From the NCBI GenBank assembly GCA_030639035.1, contig DAOWDM010000187.1:1-16679 (forward strand): 16,679 nt of DNA, given 5' to 3'. The stretch comes from Alphaproteobacteria bacterium. GTDB lineage: Bacteria > Pseudomonadota > Alphaproteobacteria > DAOWDM01. This document shows, piece after piece, positions 13,864 to 16,679 of the stretch. Position numbers and translations under genes: made by a program. The notes under the pieces were generated by a model that worked only from the letters and a program-made list of their open reading frames with translations, made no database searches and was not told the DNA's origin. Every line of letters begins with the position of its first letter. The stretch's first letter is position 1.

Positions 13864-14607
13864 ATGAAAAACAAATATGCATCTGAAGGGTTATCTGAAA
13901 CAGTCAGAACAGTTGTTTATGCTGTTGTAATAGCTCTTGTTTTTAGAACATTTATATATGAACCTTTCAACATTCCTTCAGGTTCTATGGTACCAACATT
14001 GCTTGTTGGTGATTATTTGTTTGTTTCTAAATATTCATATGGGTACAGCAAGCATTCTTTACCATGCAGTGCACCATTGTTTGACGGAAGAATCTTTAAT
14101 GACAAGCCAGAAAGAGGCGATGTTGCTGTTTTCAAGTTGCCAAAAGACAACAAAACAGACTACATCAAACGTATTATAGGATATTCAGGAGATAAAATTC
14201 AGATAAAAAAGGGAAGACTGTATATTAACGGCAAAATTATTAAACGAGAAAAAATAGATGAATATGTTGTTCGTGATAAAGATGGTTCGGCAACACGTTT
14301 TTCTAAATATATAGAAACTCTGCCGAACGGATACAAGCACCCAATAATAGAACACTCCGATTCTTCTCTTTATGATAATACTGGGGTTTTTCTGGTTCCT
14401 CCGAAACATTATTTTATGATGGGTGATAATCGAGATAATTCTACGGATAGTCGTGATAATGCAAAGGTCGGATTCGTTCCTGAGGAAAATCTTGTTGGAA
14501 GAGCGGAAGTGCTTTTTTATTCAAATGACGGCAGTGCTCGTTGGTGGGAATTTTGGAAATGGCCAATGTCAGTGCGTTTCCATCGTTTATTTCAGTCTAT
14601 TGAATAA
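13864..14607 (+). CDS. lepB: Signal peptidase I
   Basis: LepB is the membrane protease that removes signal peptides from exported proteins on the periplasmic side. The 247-residue protein has one N-terminal transmembrane helix (about 13-31), the catalytic S41 in NIPSGSMVPTLLVGDYLFV, the general base K102 in DYIKRIIGYSGD, and the box GDNRDNSTDSRD near residues 187-198. Length is normal for alphaproteobacteria. The ATG at 13864 has only a weak ribosome site but fits the family's start. It lies 84 bp after acpS, and rnc starts 3 bases after its stop, so lepB and rnc are almost certainly co-transcribed. It would process the exported solute-binding protein in this window, among many others. Confidence 0.97.
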   Translation: MKNKYASEGLSETVRTVVYAVVIALVFRTFIYEPFNIPSGSMVPTLLVGDYLFVSKYSYGYSKHSLPCSAPLFDGRIFNDKPERGDVAVFKLPKDNKTDYIKRIIGYSGDKIQIKKGRLYINGKIIKREKIDEYVVRDKDGSATRFSKYIETLPNGYKHPIIEHSDSSLYDNTGVFLVPPKHYFMMGDNRDNSTDSRDNAKVGFVPEENLVGRAEVLFYSNDGSARWWEFWKWPMSVRFHRLFQSIE

Positions 14608-14610
14608 AGC

Positions 14611-15315
14611 ATGAGCGTAAAAATTTTGGGGACATCATCAAACGAACAGCAATTATATGAATCTCTTGGTCATAATTTTTTACAGCCAAATTTGCTCCAA
14701 GAAGCTTTGTCTCATTCCAGTGCTATTAATCAAAAAAACAAAGCAAACTCTGCAGATTATGAACGGTTAGAATTTCTTGGAGACCGTGTTTTAGGTCTTG
14801 TTATAGCCGATATGCTGTTGAAAAACTTCCCTTCAGAAGCTGAAGGATTGCTTGCCAGAAGATATACAGCCCTTGTTCGAAAAGAAGCTCTTGCTAAAAT
14901 TGCAAATGTTGTAGGACTTGGCAATTACATAATCCTGTCAAAGGGAGAAGAAGAAAACGGAGGTCGCTCCAACATAGGAATCCTTTGTGATGTGTGTGAA
15001 TCTGTAATTGGTGCTTTGTATATTGACGGAGGTTTTGAAGTAGCATCTGCTTTTATTAAGAAATTCTGGAAACCAATGTTAGAAAACGAGTTGACCCCTC
15101 CAAAAGATGCAAAAACAGAACTTCAAGAATGGGCACAAGGACTTGGACTGCCACTTCCAGATTACAAAGTAATATCTACGGAAGGCTCTGCTCATGAACC
15201 TGTTTTTACTGTCGAGGTAACAATCAAAGGAAAAGAGCCTGTTTCTGCCAAAGGAAGTTCAAAAAGACTAGCTGAACAGGCAACAGCTCAAAAAATGCTC
15301 AAACAAATTTTATAA
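14611..15315 (+). CDS. rnc: Ribonuclease III
   Basis: RNase III cuts double-stranded RNA, including the rRNA precursor. The 234-residue protein has the signature ERLEFLGDRVLGL with E51, E54 and D58, then E78, D127 and E130; these match the E. coli catalytic set at a constant offset of 13. The C-terminal double-stranded RNA-binding domain (about 163-233) contains DAKTELQEWAQGLGLPLPDYKV and GSSKRLAEQATAQKML. Length is normal. It starts 3 bases after lepB, and era follows 16 bases after its stop, the familiar lepB-rnc-era order. Confidence 0.97.
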   Translation: MSVKILGTSSNEQQLYESLGHNFLQPNLLQEALSHSSAINQKNKANSADYERLEFLGDRVLGLVIADMLLKNFPSEAEGLLARRYTALVRKEALAKIANVVGLGNYIILSKGEEENGGRSNIGILCDVCESVIGALYIDGGFEVASAFIKKFWKPMLENELTPPKDAKTELQEWAQGLGLPLPDYKVISTEGSAHEPVFTVEVTIKGKEPVSAKGSSKRLAEQATAQKMLKQIL

Positions 15316-15331
15316 AAAAGTATAGTCTCAA

Positions 15332-16249
15332 ATGATTGATATTAAAGAATATTCTGGCAAAGAAAAATGCGGTTTTGTTGCAGTTGTAGGTTCGCCTAAT
15401 GTTGGGAAGTCTACACTTATCAATAATATAATCGGTTCAAAAATAACCATTGTTTCCCCAAAAGTTCAAACTACTCGTACAAGAGTGCGAGGCATTGGTA
15501 TTCATGAAGATTCTCAGGTTATATTTGTTGATACTCCAGGTATTTTTACCCCGAAAAAACGCTTAGACAGAGCAATGGTCGCAATGGCATGGGGCGAAAC
15601 AGCCGATGCTGATAAAATAGTTTTTTTAATTGATGCAAAACGTGGAGTTGACAAAGACTCTCAAGGGATAATTGATAGACTGCAAAAGTCAAAACAAAAA
15701 GCAGTTCTTGTACTTAACAAAATAGACCTAATTCCACGTGATAAGCTTCTGTCTCTTGCAGAAAAGCTAAATAAAACAGAAATTTTTACAGATGTATTTA
15801 TGATATCTGCATTAAAAGGAGACGGAGTTCAAAAACTATTCACTTTCCTTGCAAACAAAATGCCTAATGGTCAGTGGATGTTTCCAGAAGATCAAATTTC
15901 TGATATGCCAATGAGACTGCTTTCTGCTGAAATTACACGTGAAAAGATATTCCATCAGCTTCATGAAGAGCTTCCTTATGCTATTACAGTTGAAACTGAA
16001 AGCTGGGAAGAAAAAAAGAATGGCAGCGTTCATATAAAACAAACAATTTATGTTCAAAGAGAAAGCCAAAAAAAGATAGTTATTGGAAAAAAAGGAAGCC
16101 GTATAAAAACAATAGGTTCTGATTCTAGAGTGGAACTTGAAGAAATGCTTGAAACTAGAGTGCATCTTTTCTTGTTTGTAAAAGTAAGGGAACATTGGGG
16201 CGATGACCGTGCTCGCTATACAGACTGGGGACTTGATTTTAATGCGTGA
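15332..16249 (+). CDS. era: GTPase Era
   Basis: Era is an essential GTPase that binds 16S rRNA and assists maturation of the small ribosomal subunit. The 305-residue protein has G1 GSPNVGKST (20-28), a switch segment SPKVQTTRTRVRGI, G3 DTPG (67-70) and G4 NKID (129-132). The C-terminal KH RNA-binding domain contains IVIGKKGSRIKTIGSDSR, and the protein ends with VREHWGDDRARYTDWGL, as expected. The ATG at 15332 has only a weak purine-rich site ahead. The stop is a tandem TGATAA. It is the last gene of the housekeeping run; recO, often next, is not in the 430 bases that remain. Confidence 0.97.
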   Translation: MIDIKEYSGKEKCGFVAVVGSPNVGKSTLINNIIGSKITIVSPKVQTTRTRVRGIGIHEDSQVIFVDTPGIFTPKKRLDRAMVAMAWGETADADKIVFLIDAKRGVDKDSQGIIDRLQKSKQKAVLVLNKIDLIPRDKLLSLAEKLNKTEIFTDVFMISALKGDGVQKLFTFLANKMPNGQWMFPEDQISDMPMRLLSAEITREKIFHQLHEELPYAITVETESWEEKKNGSVHIKQTIYVQRESQKKIVIGKKGSRIKTIGSDSRVELEEMLETRVHLFLFVKVREHWGDDRARYTDWGLDFNA

Positions 16250-16342
16250 TAAAGCCAAGTGTTGAAAAGTCAGTATAATATCACTACACAAAACCATATC
16301 GACCACAAACAAATGTTAACAAAAACTGCTTGCGAAAAAATA

Positions 16343-16371
16343 TTGACTTCGACAAAAACGCATGGTATGTT
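16343..16371 (+). promoter_or_regulatory. Strong sigma70-type promoter of the pentapeptide gene
   Basis: TTGACT (16343-16348) and TATGTT (16366-16371) are separated by exactly 17 bp. This is the best match to the housekeeping consensus in the window. It lies in the 167-bp gap after era, about 45 bp before the next start codon, and marks a new transcription unit. Confidence 0.65.
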
Positions 16372-16416
16372 ACTATTTATGAAGTTAGCTCTTTATTAAA
16401 ACTAAGGATAATGTAA

Positions 16417-16679
16417 ATGACAAAAACACATCAAATAAAAAATGCAAAAGGTAAGGTTATTTTTGAAGCTGAAACAGAAAGCTTAAAAGAATGTGTTGAA
16501 AAGGCTGTTAAAGAAAAAGTTAATCTTGAAGGAGCTGATTTTTCTGATGCTAATCTTCAAAATGCCAACCTAATAGATGGCAAGTTTGCAGGTGCAAATT
16601 TTAGAGGGGCTCATCTTGGTAAAGCAAACCTTATATGTGCCAATCTTGAAGACGCCAACCTTCGTGCTGTTCTTACAAA
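16417..16679 (+). CDS. Pentapeptide-repeat protein, N-terminal part
   Basis: The first 87 residues of this gene are visible; it runs off the window. After about 35 residues of an N-terminal strand-helix segment (KGKVIFEAETESLKECVEKAV), ten consecutive pentapeptides run from residue 36 to 85: NLEGA DFSDA NLQNA NLIDG KFAGA NFRGA HLGKA NLICA NLEDA NLRAV. Such repeats fold into a right-handed quadrilateral beta-helix. Some members (Qnr, MfpA) mimic DNA and bind gyrase, but most have no known role, and nothing here supports the gyrase function. The ATG at 16417 is well placed behind AAGGA (16404-16408). An ATGTAA start-stop pair lies between the ribosome site and the start. The gene has its own promoter. 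Confidence 0.9.
   Translation, partial: MTKTHQIKNAKGKVIFEAETESLKECVEKAVKEKVNLEGADFSDANLQNANLIDGKFAGANFRGAHLGKANLICANLEDANLRAVLT

Noticed and set aside
16245..16283. GTGATA...TATCAC inverted repeat at the end of era
   Set aside because: The loop is about 27 bases and no T-run follows, so it is not a convincing terminator.
15836..16312. Open frame of 158 codons antisense to the end of era
   Set aside because: It is fully opposite a well-conserved gene for most of its length, its translation resembles no family, and it is rich in Phe/Cys/Ser as expected from the complement of an AT-rich gene.
1..16679. CRISPR array, insertion sequence, prophage or integration site at the tRNA genes
   Set aside because: No spaced direct repeats, transposase, integrase or duplicated tRNA 3' ends were seen anywhere in the window.

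Overview
The window is AT-rich chromosomal DNA from an alphaproteobacterium, most likely a low-GC member of the Rhodospirillales or a relative. The evidence is gene order and protein sequence: folK, rpoZ, rel/spoT, DUF2062, acpS, lepB, rnc and era run in one direction on the plus strand, an arrangement familiar from that group, and RpoZ, Rel, AcpS, LepB, RNase III and Era all read as alphaproteobacterial types. TGA is used as a stop, so the code is standard. I cannot name the genus.

Layout. At 1-396 is the C-terminal end of a HEPN-domain (ApeA-like) protein cut by the window edge, followed 21 bp later by a site-2 (M50) membrane protease (418-1107). Two minus-strand tRNA genes, Arg(TCT) and Pro(TGG), lie at 1146-1344. 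From 7128 leftwards to 1407 runs a tightly packed minus-strand signalling operon: a periplasmic solute-binding protein, a membrane dCache-PAS histidine kinase, a receiver-HDOD protein, and a receiver protein with a degenerate HD-GYP domain. A sigma70-like promoter lies just ahead of it. From 9109 leftwards to 7241 come NYN/LabA-like protein, family 5 uracil-DNA glycosylase (ATGA overlap) and QueH. From 9238 rightwards is the housekeeping run: FolK (pterin/folate), omega subunit of RNA polymerase, the (p)ppGpp enzyme Rel, a DUF2062 membrane protein with a long charged tail, AcpS, signal peptidase I, RNase III and Era. A separate promoter at 16343-16371 starts a pentapeptide-repeat gene that runs off the window.

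How they fit together. The minus-strand four-gene operon looks like one signalling pathway. A periplasmic ligand-binding protein with no permease genes nearby sits beside a kinase with its own extracytoplasmic sensor. Two response regulators follow, and neither output domain looks like a working enzyme, so the output is probably protein-protein contact. The plus-strand run joins the stringent response (Rel beside omega, which forms part of a ppGpp site on RNA polymerase) to lipid, secretion and RNA/ribosome maturation genes.

Most notable points: the synthetase RXKD motif of Rel reads MFTD while the other catalytic residues I can align are kept; the signalling operon has a degenerate HD-GYP output (Ser-His in place of the catalytic His-Asp); RpoZ has a long acidic C-terminal extension with a (GAA)6 tract; DUF2062 carries a coiled-coil tail grown partly by 12-bp tandem duplication; both tRNAs carry a mismatch in the anticodon stem; and pdxJ is absent from its common place beside acpS. 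I found no CRISPR array, insertion sequence, prophage or rRNA. No gene-free stretch exceeds 300 bases.
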